Shown piece after piece: positions 1 to 8,381 of a stretch of 64,000 nucleotides of DNA. The position numbers were made by a program, and so were the translations under genes. This DNA comes from Candidatus Dadabacteria bacterium (GTDB lineage: Bacteria > Desulfobacterota_D > UBA1144 > Nemesobacterales > Nemesobacteraceae). The notes under the pieces were generated by a model. It ran no database searches. It saw only the letters and a list, made by a program, of their open reading frames with translations, and was not told the origin of the DNA. Numbering within the stretch: position 1 is the first letter of the stretch; every line of letters starts with the position of its first letter. The stretch spans positions 62,001 to 126,000 of the forward strand of contig JAPPFE010000001.1 of assembly GCA_028823955.1 (NCBI GenBank), in the 5' to 3' direction.

Positions 1-314
1 CCGACGCCTCGCCGGACGACCTCTCGGACATCACGTTTGAGAAGCTGGACACAGATAAATTCGAGGCTCCCGCGATCGCAATTGAATGTCTCAGAATGGG
101 CGGCACCTATCCAACCGTGCTAAACGCCGCGAACGAAGTGGCAGTAACGGCATTTCTTGACGAGACAATAAAATTCACCGATATAATCCCGATAGTCAGG
201 GAAACTCTCGAGCGTCACGACAAACTTGACTCGGGATGTCTTGACAATATATTAGAGGCGGACAGGTGGTCTAGGAGCACCGCCGGTTCTATAATGGAGA
301 GCCTTCTTTCTTAG
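1..314 (+). CDS. dxr: 1-deoxy-D-xylulose 5-phosphate reductoisomerase, C-terminal part
   Basis: This is the 3' end of dxr; the reading frame is open from base 3 and the gene starts outside the window. DXR converts 1-deoxy-D-xylulose 5-phosphate to 2-C-methyl-D-erythritol 4-phosphate with NADPH, the committed step of the non-mevalonate isoprenoid pathway. The fragment carries the conserved C-terminal block GGTYPTVLNAANEVAV and the following segment FTDIIP that recur in this family. The stop codon overlaps the GTG start of rseP (TAGTG), the usual dxr-rseP order in bacteria, so the two are surely co-transcribed. Confidence 0.93.
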   Translation, partial: DASPDDLSDITFEKLDTDKFEAPAIAIECLRMGGTYPTVLNAANEVAVTAFLDETIKFTDIIPIVRETLERHDKLDSGCLDNILEADRWSRSTAGSIMESLLS

Positions 315-1903
315 TGATGACTACTATTCTGGCTTTTATTTTCGTAATAGGAATTCTGGTCTTTTTTCATGAGCTGGGGCATTTTCTGCTCGCGAAAAGA
401 AGCAATATCAGGGTCGAGAAGTTTTCTCTAGGTTTCGGCCCGAAACTCGTTTCTTTTGTAAGAGGCGAAACGGAATACCTGATTTCGGCCCTTCCCCTCG
501 GCGGATACGTGAAGATGTACGGTGAGGGCAAGGAAGATAACGTAATTGTCGAAAGCGTTGCAGACACTGAGTCGCCACTTGCCTCAGGGGACAGAATTAC
601 CGGGATAAAAGGATTCAGTCTTGAGCAGTATGGAAGCTGGGAAAAGCTTCTCTATGCGCTAAAGTCAGACCCGCACCAGGAAAAAGAACTTGAAGTTGAA
701 AGAGATGGGAAAATCTACACTCTCACCGTCAGCGGCTCGGCCCTTTACAATATAGAGGCTTACTACGAAAAGGACTATCACAGGGGGTTTTCCGGCAAGT
801 CTCTTACAGACAGATTCCTGGTGGTCATAGCTGGGCCCGCTATGAATTTCATAATTCCTTTTTTCTTCATGCCCCTTGTGTTCATGTTCGGCATAAGTGT
901 CTCAGGTTATCTGGAAGATCCTCCTGACATAACTTACGTAAGAAAAGACTCTCCTGCCCATCTCTCGGGATTCGCCGCGGGTGACAGGATACTCAGCATA
1001 AACGGAAAAGAGGTCAAAAACTGGAAAAATGTGAACGTGGCTGTTCACTCAAATCCCGACTCGCTGCTTGAATTCAAGGTGAGAACCGGAAGCGAAACCA
1101 GGACTCTCACCCTTTTCGCCGAAGCCGGTTCCGATGGCAGGGTAGAAACCGGATTCGCAAGGCCCATAGAGGCAACCATAGCAGAGGTGGCTGAGGATCG
1201 CCCCGCCTGGAGAGCGGGGATACGTCTGGGAGACAGCATCGAGGCGATAGACGGCGTAGAGGTTACGGACTGGAACCATATGTCGGACATAATAGCCGAA
1301 AGCAGGGGCAAAGAACTTGATTTCACGATTGAACGTGGGGAAGAGAAAATGCATTTTCGCCTGGCGGCGGAAATGCAAGAAGACATCGAACGCTACATAA
1401 TCGGCATCACCCCAACCACAGACAGGGTGCTTAAAAAATACGGTTTCTTTGAATCAATTAGCAGGGGAATAGCTGAAGCGGCGCGTATGACAGTTGAGAT
1501 CACCATGCTTTTCTTCGGCTTCCTGTTCAAGCTCGTAACAGGAAAAATAGCGCTCGCAACAGCAGGAAAAACGGTAGCGGGACCACTCCTTATAGCAAAG
1601 GTGTCGGGAGACGTGGCTCAAAGCGGCATATCGAACCTCCTCCAGTTCACCTCGCTTATAAGCATAAACCTCGCGCTTATAAACCTTCTCCCTATACCGA
1701 TGCTCGACGGAGGACACCTGCTTTACCTGGCGATTGAGAAAATAAAGAGAAAGCCGCTTAGCATAAAGACCCTCGAGATAACCCAGCGAATCGGGTTTTC
1801 CTTTCTTATTTTCATCATGGCGGCGGCGCTGTATAACGACATTCTAAGGATGCGCGAAGACATATTCTCGCAGTTCGGCAGAATTTTAGACCTTTTCCGG
1901 TAA
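314..1903 (+). CDS. rseP: RseP-type site-2 membrane zinc metalloprotease with an extra PDZ-like insert
   Basis: An intramembrane protease of the RseP/S2P family, which cuts anti-sigma factors and other single-pass membrane proteins within the inner membrane. The zinc site HELGH is at residues 19-23 in the first membrane segment and the partner LDG motif is near residue 465 in the C-terminal membrane segment. Two clear PDZ domains lie at about 205-275 and 285-355. At 529 residues it is some 75 longer than E. coli RseP; the excess lies at about 90-145, before the second membrane helix, and itself reads like a PDZ core (SGDRITGIKG). The GTG at 314 is followed directly by ATG at 317; GGAGAG at 296-301 can serve either. 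Confidence 0.92.
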   Translation: MMTTILAFIFVIGILVFFHELGHFLLAKRSNIRVEKFSLGFGPKLVSFVRGETEYLISALPLGGYVKMYGEGKEDNVIVESVADTESPLASGDRITGIKGFSLEQYGSWEKLLYALKSDPHQEKELEVERDGKIYTLTVSGSALYNIEAYYEKDYHRGFSGKSLTDRFLVVIAGPAMNFIIPFFFMPLVFMFGISVSGYLEDPPDITYVRKDSPAHLSGFAAGDRILSINGKEVKNWKNVNVAVHSNPDSLLEFKVRTGSETRTLTLFAEAGSDGRVETGFARPIEATIAEVAEDRPAWRAGIRLGDSIEAIDGVEVTDWNHMSDIIAESRGKELDFTIERGEEKMHFRLAAEMQEDIERYIIGITPTTDRVLKKYGFFESISRGIAEAARMTVEITMLFFGFLFKLVTGKIALATAGKTVAGPLLIAKVSGDVAQSGISNLLQFTSLISINLALINLLPIPMLDGGHLLYLAIEKIKRKPLSIKTLEITQRIGFSFLIFIMAAALYNDILRMREDIFSQFGRILDLFR

Positions 1904-1923
1904 AATTACCTAGGAACAAGCCG

Positions 1924-2352
1924 ATGGCCATTGAGAAGGACAGCGAAGAAATACTCAAGATCAACAACCTTTTTTACGAGGCCTTGGGAACCAGAAATCT
2001 AGAGCTGATGGGAGAGGTCTGGGTAAAGGACTCAAGATCCGGCTGCGTCCACCCGGGATGGACAGCTCTTCGCAACTGGGAAGCCATAAGGCAGAGCTGG
2101 GAAAGTGTTTTTGATCCCCAAGATCAGGTTGACATCAGCATTTCTAACGTGACCGTGGATATAAGCGACAACATCGCCTGGGTCACCTGCCTGCAGGAGA
2201 TGGTATACATAAAAAGGGATCCGGTCATGTTTAATCTCTCTCAGTCAACCAACATATTCGAGAAGCAAAATGGCAGGTGGCTTATGGTCTTCCATCATGC
2301 TTCACCAATTCCCGTAGGTGGTTACGAACCGGATAAAAAAACCATACAGTAG
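1924..2352 (+). CDS. SnoaL/NTF2-like fold protein
   Basis: A 142-residue protein of the NTF2-like superfamily (SnoaL_3/DUF4440 type). The pattern is typical: an N-terminal helix with EEILKINNLFYEAL, a WVKDS loop, a central segment ending in WVTCLQEMVYI, and a last strand NGRWLMVFHHASP. Members are small cone-shaped dimers that bind or turn over varied small molecules, so the substrate cannot be named. It lies 20 bases after rseP on the same strand and is probably the last gene of the dxr-rseP unit; it ends 8 bases before the stop of purE on the other strand, with no obvious terminator between. AGGAAC sits about eight bases before the ATG. Confidence 0.7.
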   Translation: MAIEKDSEEILKINNLFYEALGTRNLELMGEVWVKDSRSGCVHPGWTALRNWEAIRQSWESVFDPQDQVDISISNVTVDISDNIAWVTCLQEMVYIKRDPVMFNLSQSTNIFEKQNGRWLMVFHHASPIPVGGYEPDKKTIQ

Positions 2353-2360
2353 CCGGAACT

Positions 2361-2903
2361 TCAGGAAGTCTCTTCCTTCTGACTCATTCGCTCAAGATAG
2401 ACCGAGGCACCCATCTTTTCAAGTCGCGCTGCCTTTTTCCTTACTTCGGAAGAAAGCTTCTTTTTGTACTCTGCTACTGCGCGTGAAAGTTCCGGATCGG
2501 CAACGGAAAGAATTTCAACGGCAAGGATGCCGGCGTTTTTCGCCCCGCCGAGGGCAACCGTGGCGACCGGGACGCCTGAAGGCATCTGCAGGATGGAAAG
2601 CACAGAGTCCCATCCATCAATCGAGTTTGAGGATTTTATCGGAACCCCTATGATCGGAAGGGGAGAAACGGAGGCCACCATTCCCGGAAGATGCGCCGCA
2701 CCCCCTGCCCCGGCTATTATGACCTTAACTCCTCTTTTGTGAGCTTTTTTTGAAAAATCCACAAGCCGCTCCGGAGTTCTGTGTGCCGAGACTATGGTAA
2801 CTTCATGCCCTACGCCGAATTGTTCCAGAACCTCAACCGCTTCCGCCATGACTGGAAGATCCGAGTCAGAACCCATGATAACGCTTACTAAAATAGGTTT
2901 CAT
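2361..2903 (-). CDS. purE: N5-carboxyaminoimidazole ribonucleotide mutase (class I PurE)
   Basis: PurE moves the carboxyl group of N5-CAIR to give CAIR in de novo purine synthesis. At 180 residues it has the class I landmarks: the phosphate-binding GSDSDLPVM near the N-terminus, SAHRTPERL, and the glycine-rich [12 protein letters not shown]. The tail of about 15 residues, with lysine and arginine, is slightly longer than in E. coli. Its ATG overlaps the purK stop by four bases (ATGA at 2900-2903), so the pair is translationally coupled. Class I PurE needs PurK, which is present. It ends the leftward gph-purK-purE operon. Confidence 0.96.
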   Translation of the reverse strand: MKPILVSVIMGSDSDLPVMAEAVEVLEQFGVGHEVTIVSAHRTPERLVDFSKKAHKRGVKVIIAGAGGAAHLPGMVASVSPLPIIGVPIKSSNSIDGWDSVLSILQMPSGVPVATVALGGAKNAGILAVEILSVADPELSRAVAEYKKKLSSEVRKKAARLEKMGASVYLERMSQKEETS

Positions 2904-4051
2904 GCTATCGCCCTCAGATTGCTCATTATGAATCTCGCTTTCTCAAGCGCGCCTGAAATATCATCGTCAAGCACGGTGACATGTCCCATCTTTCTGTAAG
3001 GCTTGGTAAGGGTCTTACCGTATATGTGGAACTTGGCTCCTTCAACGCCCATGCATCCACGAAGTCCCTCGTACCTTACCTCGCCCTCGAAACCCGGCTG
3101 CCCGAGAATGTTAATCATAACAGAAGGAGTTTTTATTTCAGTATCGCCCGGGGGAAGATCAAGAATCGATCTCAGACACTGCTCATACTGCGAGGTGCGA
3201 GCCGCGTCAATCGTGTGATGCCCGCTGTTATGCGGTCTCGGAGCGGATTCGTTTATAAGTATCTCTCCTTTTTTGGAAACAAACATCTCAACCGCAAGTA
3301 TCCCGCACATGTCAAAAGACCTTATCGTGCGCTCGGCAAGTTCACATGCCTGAGCGGACATTTTGTCGTCAAGCTCGCAGGGACTTATCAGGAATTCAAC
3401 TATGTTTGCATTGCTGTTAAACAGCATTTCTACCGGAGGAAACCATTTCGTTTCTCCGGTGGAATTACGCGAGACTATAACGGAAATCTCCTTCTCCACA
3501 TCAACGAGATCTTCAATGACGGATTCTCCTTCTAAAAGATCGTCGAGCTGCTCCTTTTTTCTAACGACATAAACTCCTCTTCCGTCATAACCCGTCCTTG
3601 AAAGTTTCTGGACGAAAGGAATTTTTATCTCACCGGACCCTACGGCCGCAACTATAGCCTCTTTCCCGGGAAAGACCGAAAAATTGGCTGTGGGAAGCCC
3701 CTTTGAAACATAGAACTCCTTCTGCTTCGCCTTGTCCTGTATGAGTTCAAGCGCGTGGGGTTCAGGCCTTATGATGACTCCTTCTTCCCGCAGCCGAAAA
3801 AGCGCCTGCAGGTTTACGTGCTCAATCTCTATTGTCAGGATGTCAACATTTCTGCCAAACTCGTAGACATCCTCGTAATTCCTGAAATCTCCATGGGTAA
3901 ACCCGGTGCACACGGACGCCGTCGGACAATCGGCGGAAGGATCGAGCACATAGGTGCGGAGGTTCCAGTTGCTCGCAACCAGACAGAGCATTTTCCCGAG
4001 CTGACCGCCTCCGAGAATTCCCAGTTTTACATGTTCAAAATCCATGGCCAT
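2900..4051 (-). CDS. purK: N5-carboxyaminoimidazole ribonucleotide synthase
   Basis: PurK is an ATP-grasp enzyme that carboxylates 5-aminoimidazole ribonucleotide with ATP and bicarbonate, feeding PurE. The N-terminal [12 protein letters not shown] nucleotide-like fold, the [13 protein letters not shown] lid segment and the C-terminal [17 protein letters not shown] metal and substrate block are all visible. I chose the ATG at 4051, with another at 4045, because an upstream in-frame TTG at 4075 would add residues unlike the family and run into gph. No clear Shine-Dalgarno sequence precedes it, so translation may depend on coupling to gph, whose stop is only 13 bases upstream. Confidence 0.95.
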   Translation of the reverse strand: MAMDFEHVKLGILGGGQLGKMLCLVASNWNLRTYVLDPSADCPTASVCTGFTHGDFRNYEDVYEFGRNVDILTIEIEHVNLQALFRLREEGVIIRPEPHALELIQDKAKQKEFYVSKGLPTANFSVFPGKEAIVAAVGSGEIKIPFVQKLSRTGYDGRGVYVVRKKEQLDDLLEGESVIEDLVDVEKEISVIVSRNSTGETKWFPPVEMLFNSNANIVEFLISPCELDDKMSAQACELAERTIRSFDMCGILAVEMFVSKKGEILINESAPRPHNSGHHTIDAARTSQYEQCLRSILDLPPGDTEIKTPSVMINILGQPGFEGEVRYEGLRGCMGVEGAKFHIYGKTLTKPYRKMGHVTVLDDDISGALEKARFIMSNLRAIA

Positions 4052-4064
4052 TATACGCCGGAAG

Positions 4065-4724
4065 CTACAAATCAATAATTGAGAGCAGTTCCATCGGAGT
4101 TTCTATAAGATGTTCGGCTCCGTTTTCACGAAGCTCGTCTCCCGTTCGGAAACCCCAGAGAACTCCCACCGGAAGCATACCCGCCCCAACTGCAGTAAGC
4201 ATATCCACCCCCGAGTCTCCAAGATAAACCATCTGTGACGAGTCAATTCCGAGTTCCCTTGATATCCGCAGCGCTCCCGAGGGATCCGGTTTTCTCGGAA
4301 TTTCATCCCTCTGCCCTATGACCACCTCGAAATTCCAGTCGGCAAGCAGATCCTCCACGTATTTTTCGGTAAACACGTGCGGCTTGTTGGTAAGAATCGC
4401 CTTTTTCAGACCTCTTTCGGAAAGCTCGTTCAGAAGATCCGGTATACCGTCATAAAGAGTGGTTTTTACGTTAAAGGCACGGCTGTAGATGCTGTTGAAA
4501 TCAGTAAGGCATTTTTCAACGACAGCATCATTGTTTCTTTTGTCCTCGGGGAGGGCTCTTGACACCATAACCTTCGGACCCTTTCCTATAAAGTACTTGT
4601 AGCACCCGGTCGCGCGCGGCGGAAATCCGTTTATTCCGAGTGCCTGATTCACGGCATCAGCAAGATCCTCAAGAGAGTCAATCAGGGTTCCGTCAAGGTC
4701 AAATACAACTGCTCCGTAGCTCAT
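4065..4724 (-). CDS. gph: HAD-family phosphatase, phosphoglycolate phosphatase-like
   Basis: A 219-residue haloacid dehalogenase-superfamily hydrolase with a small helical cap, most like Gph, which removes phosphate from 2-phosphoglycolate made during DNA repair. Motif I is FDLDGT with the nucleophile Asp9 and acid Asp11; motif II is LTNKP, motif III has KPDPS and motif IV is YLGDSGVDM. HAD substrate range is broad, so phosphoglycolate is a best guess. It is the first gene of the gph-purK-purE operon. Transcription probably starts at the promoter at 4736-4764, which leaves almost no untranslated leader. Confidence 0.8.
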   Translation of the reverse strand: MSYGAVVFDLDGTLIDSLEDLADAVNQALGINGFPPRATGCYKYFIGKGPKVMVSRALPEDKRNNDAVVEKCLTDFNSIYSRAFNVKTTLYDGIPDLLNELSERGLKKAILTNKPHVFTEKYVEDLLADWNFEVVIGQRDEIPRKPDPSGALRISRELGIDSSQMVYLGDSGVDMLTAVGAGMLPVGVLWGFRTGDELRENGAEHLIETPMELLSIIDL

Positions 4725-4735
4725 AATCTTGGGGA

Positions 4736-4764
4736 ATTATATCTTATGTAAGTCCTTGCTACAA
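4736..4764 (-). promoter_or_regulatory. Promoter of gph-purK-purE, close to the start codon
   Basis: Read on the minus strand, TTGTAG (4764-4759), a 17-base spacer and a perfect TATAAT (4741-4736) form a near-consensus housekeeping promoter. Only 11 bases separate the -10 box from the gph ATG at 4724, so the transcript would begin about four to six bases before the start codon. No Shine-Dalgarno sequence is present. Confidence 0.7.
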
Positions 4765-4864
4765 AACGGACCGCGGTAGATGCGAAACTTCCGCAGTCTG
4801 TTAAAATTGAACTGCTTGAATTCACAAAAGGGTTACTCAAGTTCAAGGATCTTGGTATAAGCAA

Positions 4865-6190
4865 TTGTCAATAACAGTAATCGGCGCAGGGCTCGCAGGG
4901 GTTGAAGCCGCAAATCAGATCTCAAAGTTTGGAGTAAGGGTAACTCTCTATGAAATGAGGCCGCGGAGGAAAACCGCCGCGCACAGAACTTCGGATCTCG
5001 CGGAGCTTGTGTGCAGCAATTCTCTCAAATCGGCATCCATGGAGAACGCCTCAGGAATACTTAAAGAGGAAATGAGGCGCCTCGGCTCACTCGTGATCGA
5101 GGCAGCCGAGGCCTCAAAGGTTCCCGCGGGAAAAGCTCTCGCGGTCGACAGGGAAATGTTCTCGGATTACATAACGCGGAAAATCCAAGGCAACGAACTT
5201 ATAGACCTGAAAAGGGAAGAGGTAACGAAAATACCCGAAAACGGGACCGTGGTCGTGGCCACCGGTCCTCTTACCTCAGATGCACTTTGCGCGGAGATTT
5301 CCTCGCTCACGGAATCCGAATATCTTTACTTCTACGACGCCATCTCGCCGATAATCGACGCAGATACAATCGACCGCTCGAAAATCTTCAGGGGATCAAG
5401 ATACGGCCACGGAGACTCTGAGGAGGGAGATTATCTCAACTGTCCGCTCTCTGAGGATCAGTACTACGAGCTTGTTGACGACCTGATCCGCGGAGAAAAA
5501 GTGGAGACTAGGGAATTTGAGAAAGCACTCTACTTCCAAAGCTGCATGCCGGTTGAGGTCATATGCGAGAGAGGAAGAGATACTCTTCGGTTCGGCCCCC
5601 TAAAACCCGTCGGCCTAATTGATCCGAGAACCGGGAAAACCCCCTTTGCAGTTCTGCAGCTAAGAACGGAGAACAGCGAGGAAACGATGTACAACATGGT
5701 GGGGTTTCAGACAAAGCTCAGATACCCTCAGCAAAGAACCGTTTTCAGGAAGATCCCGGGGCTTGAAAGGGCGGAGTTTCTAAGATACGGAAGCGTGCAC
5801 AGAAACACGTACATAGATTCCCCGAGACTCCTTGAGAAAGACCTTTCCCTGAGTTCCCGTCCGGGCGTCTTTTTCGCCGGGCAGATCACGGGAGTTGAAG
5901 GATACGTCGAGTCCGCAGCAACCGGAATCGTCTGCGGAATAAACGCCTCGAGAAAAGCGCTTGGGCTCGCACCTGCCCACGTCCCAAGGGAAACATCCAT
6001 AGGTTCCCTGCTTGAGTACATCTCAACCCCAGGAAAAAGCGGATTTCAGCCGATGAACATAAACTTCGGGCTTTTCCCCAAGGTTGAGAGAAAAATGGGG
6101 AAAGAAAAAAAGCGTAGGATTATCGCTCAAAGAGCTATAGAAAGCATGAGTGCGTACGACCCTTTTTACCGGGTGTCCGCTTTTCGCTGA
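4865..6190 (+). CDS. trmFO: tRNA (uracil-54-C5) methyltransferase, folate- and FAD-dependent
   Basis: TrmFO makes ribothymidine at position 54 of the tRNA T-loop using methylene-tetrahydrofolate as carbon donor and FADH2 as reductant. The protein of 441 residues has the FAD-binding VIGAGLAGVEAA at the N-terminus, the conserved YEMRP and LVCSNSLKS blocks, the CMPVEVICERGRDTLRFGPLKPVGL stretch in shorter recognisable pieces, and the C-terminal FAGQITGVEGYVES. The start is TTG at 4865, which puts the Rossmann motif where the family has it; AAGGA lies about 15 bases upstream. The 140 bases before it carry the divergent gph promoter. Confidence 0.96.
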   Translation: MSITVIGAGLAGVEAANQISKFGVRVTLYEMRPRRKTAAHRTSDLAELVCSNSLKSASMENASGILKEEMRRLGSLVIEAAEASKVPAGKALAVDREMFSDYITRKIQGNELIDLKREEVTKIPENGTVVVATGPLTSDALCAEISSLTESEYLYFYDAISPIIDADTIDRSKIFRGSRYGHGDSEEGDYLNCPLSEDQYYELVDDLIRGEKVETREFEKALYFQSCMPVEVICERGRDTLRFGPLKPVGLIDPRTGKTPFAVLQLRTENSEETMYNMVGFQTKLRYPQQRTVFRKIPGLERAEFLRYGSVHRNTYIDSPRLLEKDLSLSSRPGVFFAGQITGVEGYVESAATGIVCGINASRKALGLAPAHVPRETSIGSLLEYISTPGKSGFQPMNINFGLFPKVERKMGKEKKRRIIAQRAIESMSAYDPFYRVSAFR

Positions 6191-6206
6191 AACCATAGAG
6201 CTTGCC

Positions 6207-6242
6207 CTATAGCCCAGAAACAGGTAAGAATATAGGCTATAG
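6207..6242 (+). promoter_or_regulatory. Paired CTATAG palindromes before the first Fic gene
   Basis: CTATAG occurs at 6207-6212 and again at 6237-6242, exactly 30 bases apart, about three helical turns. Together with flanking bases they form an 8-base inverted repeat, CTATAGCC (6207-6214) and GGCTATAG (6235-6242). The second copy touches the AGGAGG ribosome-binding site (6241-6246). This could be an operator or an mRNA hairpin that hides the ribosome-binding site; function is inference. Confidence 0.4.
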
Positions 6243-6260
6243 GAGGTGTTTTTATAGCTC

Positions 6261-7412
6261 ATGGAATGGGTATGGCAACATTCTAACTGGCCGGACTTCA
6301 CATGGGATCGGTCTGTTCTGGCACCTTTCGAAGAGCGTTTCCTGCATGAGTCAGGTCGCAGGATCGGCGCTTGGCGCCAGCTCACCCATGAAGATCAGTC
6401 CGAACTGCGAGTTAAATGGCTGAGCGGCGAGGCGGTCGAAACATCCGCAATTGAAGGTGAGATTCTCGACCGGGAATCAGTGCAATCCTCCATCCGACGA
6501 CGATTTGGATTAACCGCCAGCCGGAAAACCGCTTCACCCGAGGAAGAGGGAGTAGCTGAAATGATGGTAGCGCTCTACCATGAGTTTGACCGCCCGCTTG
6601 ACCACGAAACGCTGTGGCGCTGGCACCGGATGCTTATGCGAGACCGTCCTCATCTGGAGGTTGTCGGCGGCTATCGTCGCCACCCCGAAGCTATGCAGGT
6701 CGTTTCCGGGCCGGATTATAACCCCAAGATTCACTATGAAGCACCACCTTCGGAGCGGATGACAGAGGAGATGGAACGTTTCATAGAGTGGTACGATCAG
6801 ATTGCCTCAATCGGAAGCAGGATGTCCTCTCTGGCATGGGCCGGGACGGCACATCTGTACTTTGTACGTATTCACCCCTTCGAGGACGGAAACGGTCGCA
6901 TAGCCCGTGCTTTGGCGGAAAAAGCCCTCGCCCAGTCACTCGGCGAACCAAGTTTAATTGCGCTTTCCCGCACCATCGCCCGAAGGCGCAAGGGCTACTA
7001 TGCTATTCTGGATGAGAGTGGCAGATCGCTTGATATCACCAACTGGCTTGTGTGGTTTGCGGATACAGTGCTTGACGCCCAGACCTGGAGCGAACGCCGT
7101 CTGATCCGGTCAATTCAGCAAACACGGTTATTCGATCGGCTCCATGGTTCGTTAAACCCGCGACAGGAAAAAATCCTTCTACGGCTCTTCGATGCTGAAC
7201 CGGATGGTTTTGAGGGCGGTCTCAGCGCACAAAATTATCAAAGAATAACTGGGGCAACGGCTTCGACGGCGACGCGCGATCTAGCTAATATGGTCGCCAT
7301 GGGCGCACTAAACAGAACCGGGCAGCGACGCCACACACGGTACTGGCTCAAACTGCCTTCCTTTGAGGAATCGGACCGTTATAAAACAACTGGTCAACAA
7401 ACAACCTCATAA
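6261..7412 (+). CDS. Fic-domain AMP-transferase with N-terminal inhibitory motif
   Basis: A 383-residue class II Fic protein, predicted to transfer AMP from ATP to hydroxyl groups of target proteins. The catalytic loop HPFEDGNGRIAR is at 205-216 with the base His205, the metal-binding Asp209 and both glycines intact. The auto-inhibitory motif TSAIEG is at 61-66, with Glu65 expected to block ATP until relieved. An N-terminal DUF4172-like helical region precedes it and a winged-helix-like domain follows (about 290-370). The ribosome-binding site AGGAGGTG is strong. Arginine is coded largely by CGN, whereas flanking trmFO and glyS use many AGA/AGG codons, which suggests transfer. It stands alone between trmFO and glyQ; the target is unknown. 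Confidence 0.9.
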   Translation: MEWVWQHSNWPDFTWDRSVLAPFEERFLHESGRRIGAWRQLTHEDQSELRVKWLSGEAVETSAIEGEILDRESVQSSIRRRFGLTASRKTASPEEEGVAEMMVALYHEFDRPLDHETLWRWHRMLMRDRPHLEVVGGYRRHPEAMQVVSGPDYNPKIHYEAPPSERMTEEMERFIEWYDQIASIGSRMSSLAWAGTAHLYFVRIHPFEDGNGRIARALAEKALAQSLGEPSLIALSRTIARRRKGYYAILDESGRSLDITNWLVWFADTVLDAQTWSERRLIRSIQQTRLFDRLHGSLNPRQEKILLRLFDAEPDGFEGGLSAQNYQRITGATASTATRDLANMVAMGALNRTGQRRHTRYWLKLPSFEESDRYKTTGQQTTS

Positions 7413-7493
7413 CAAGCATGCCCGCGGGTAAAGCCCTTACAAACGTGCCGGCATATTTGATTCTTCTATTTTAATGGTAGTATTTTGCCGGTC

Positions 7494-8381
7494 ATGACAT
7501 ATCAGGAACTTATTTTGGCTCTTCAGGATTACTGGTCATCCAAGGGATGTCTGGTGGTCCAGCCCTACGACATAGAAAAAGGCGCCGGAACTTTTCACCC
7601 GGCCACATTCCTGCGCTGCCTCGGTCCCGAGCCTTGGCACGTGGCATATGTCGAACCTTCAAGGAGACCGACCGACGGAAGATACGGAGATAATCCCAAC
7701 AGGCTTCAGCACTACTATCAGTTCCAGGTGATAATAAAGCCTTCTCCCGATGATATCCAAGAACTTTTCCTCGACAGTCTGAAGTCATTCGGAATAAACC
7801 CGCTTGAGCACGATATAAGGTTCGTTGAGGATGACTGGGAATCCCCGACGCTCGGAGCGTGGGGACTTGGTTGGGAGGTTTGGCTTGACGGTATGGAAAT
7901 AACCCAGTTCACATATTTTCAGCAGGCGGGCGGAATAGATCTTGATCCGATATCGGCCGAGATAACATACGGAACCGAAAGAATAGCGATGTACCTGCAG
8001 GAAGTCGAAAGCGTTTACGATCTTGAATGGACAAAGAGAATAACGTATGGAGAGATTCATCATCAGAGCGAAGTCCAGTTCTCAAAGTATAACTTCGAGG
8101 AATCCGATCCCGCGATGCTAAGCGACCTGTTTAACATGTACGAGCAGGAATGCAGATCACTTATCGAAAAGGAGCTTCCCCTCCCCGCTTACGAATACTG
8201 TCTTAAAAGTTCGCACACCTTCAACCTGCTTGACGCGAGAGGGGCGATTGGGGTAGCCGAGCGGGCCTCATACATAGCGAGGGTAAGGGCGCTTGCGAAT
8301 CTGTGCGCAACTTCGTATCTGCAGACCAGAGAAAACCTGGGATTCCCCCTCCTGAAAAACAACCCATGGAAAAAGAACTGA
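7494..8381 (+). CDS. glyQ: Glycyl-tRNA synthetase, alpha subunit
   Basis: The catalytic alpha subunit of the bacterial (alpha-beta)2 glycyl-tRNA synthetase, a class II enzyme that charges tRNA-Gly. About 295 residues, as usual. It opens with [14 protein letters not shown] and shows [15 protein letters not shown], the class II motif 2 region [13 protein letters not shown], and [18 protein letters not shown]. An in-frame TTG exists at 7485, but the ATG at 7494 matches family starts. No Shine-Dalgarno sequence is visible; TTGATT and TAGTAT/GTATTT boxes lie just upstream. The gene overlaps glyS by 16 bases. Confidence 0.97.
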   Translation: MTYQELILALQDYWSSKGCLVVQPYDIEKGAGTFHPATFLRCLGPEPWHVAYVEPSRRPTDGRYGDNPNRLQHYYQFQVIIKPSPDDIQELFLDSLKSFGINPLEHDIRFVEDDWESPTLGAWGLGWEVWLDGMEITQFTYFQQAGGIDLDPISAEITYGTERIAMYLQEVESVYDLEWTKRITYGEIHHQSEVQFSKYNFEESDPAMLSDLFNMYEQECRSLIEKELPLPAYEYCLKSSHTFNLLDARGAIGVAERASYIARVRALANLCATSYLQTRENLGFPLLKNNPWKKN

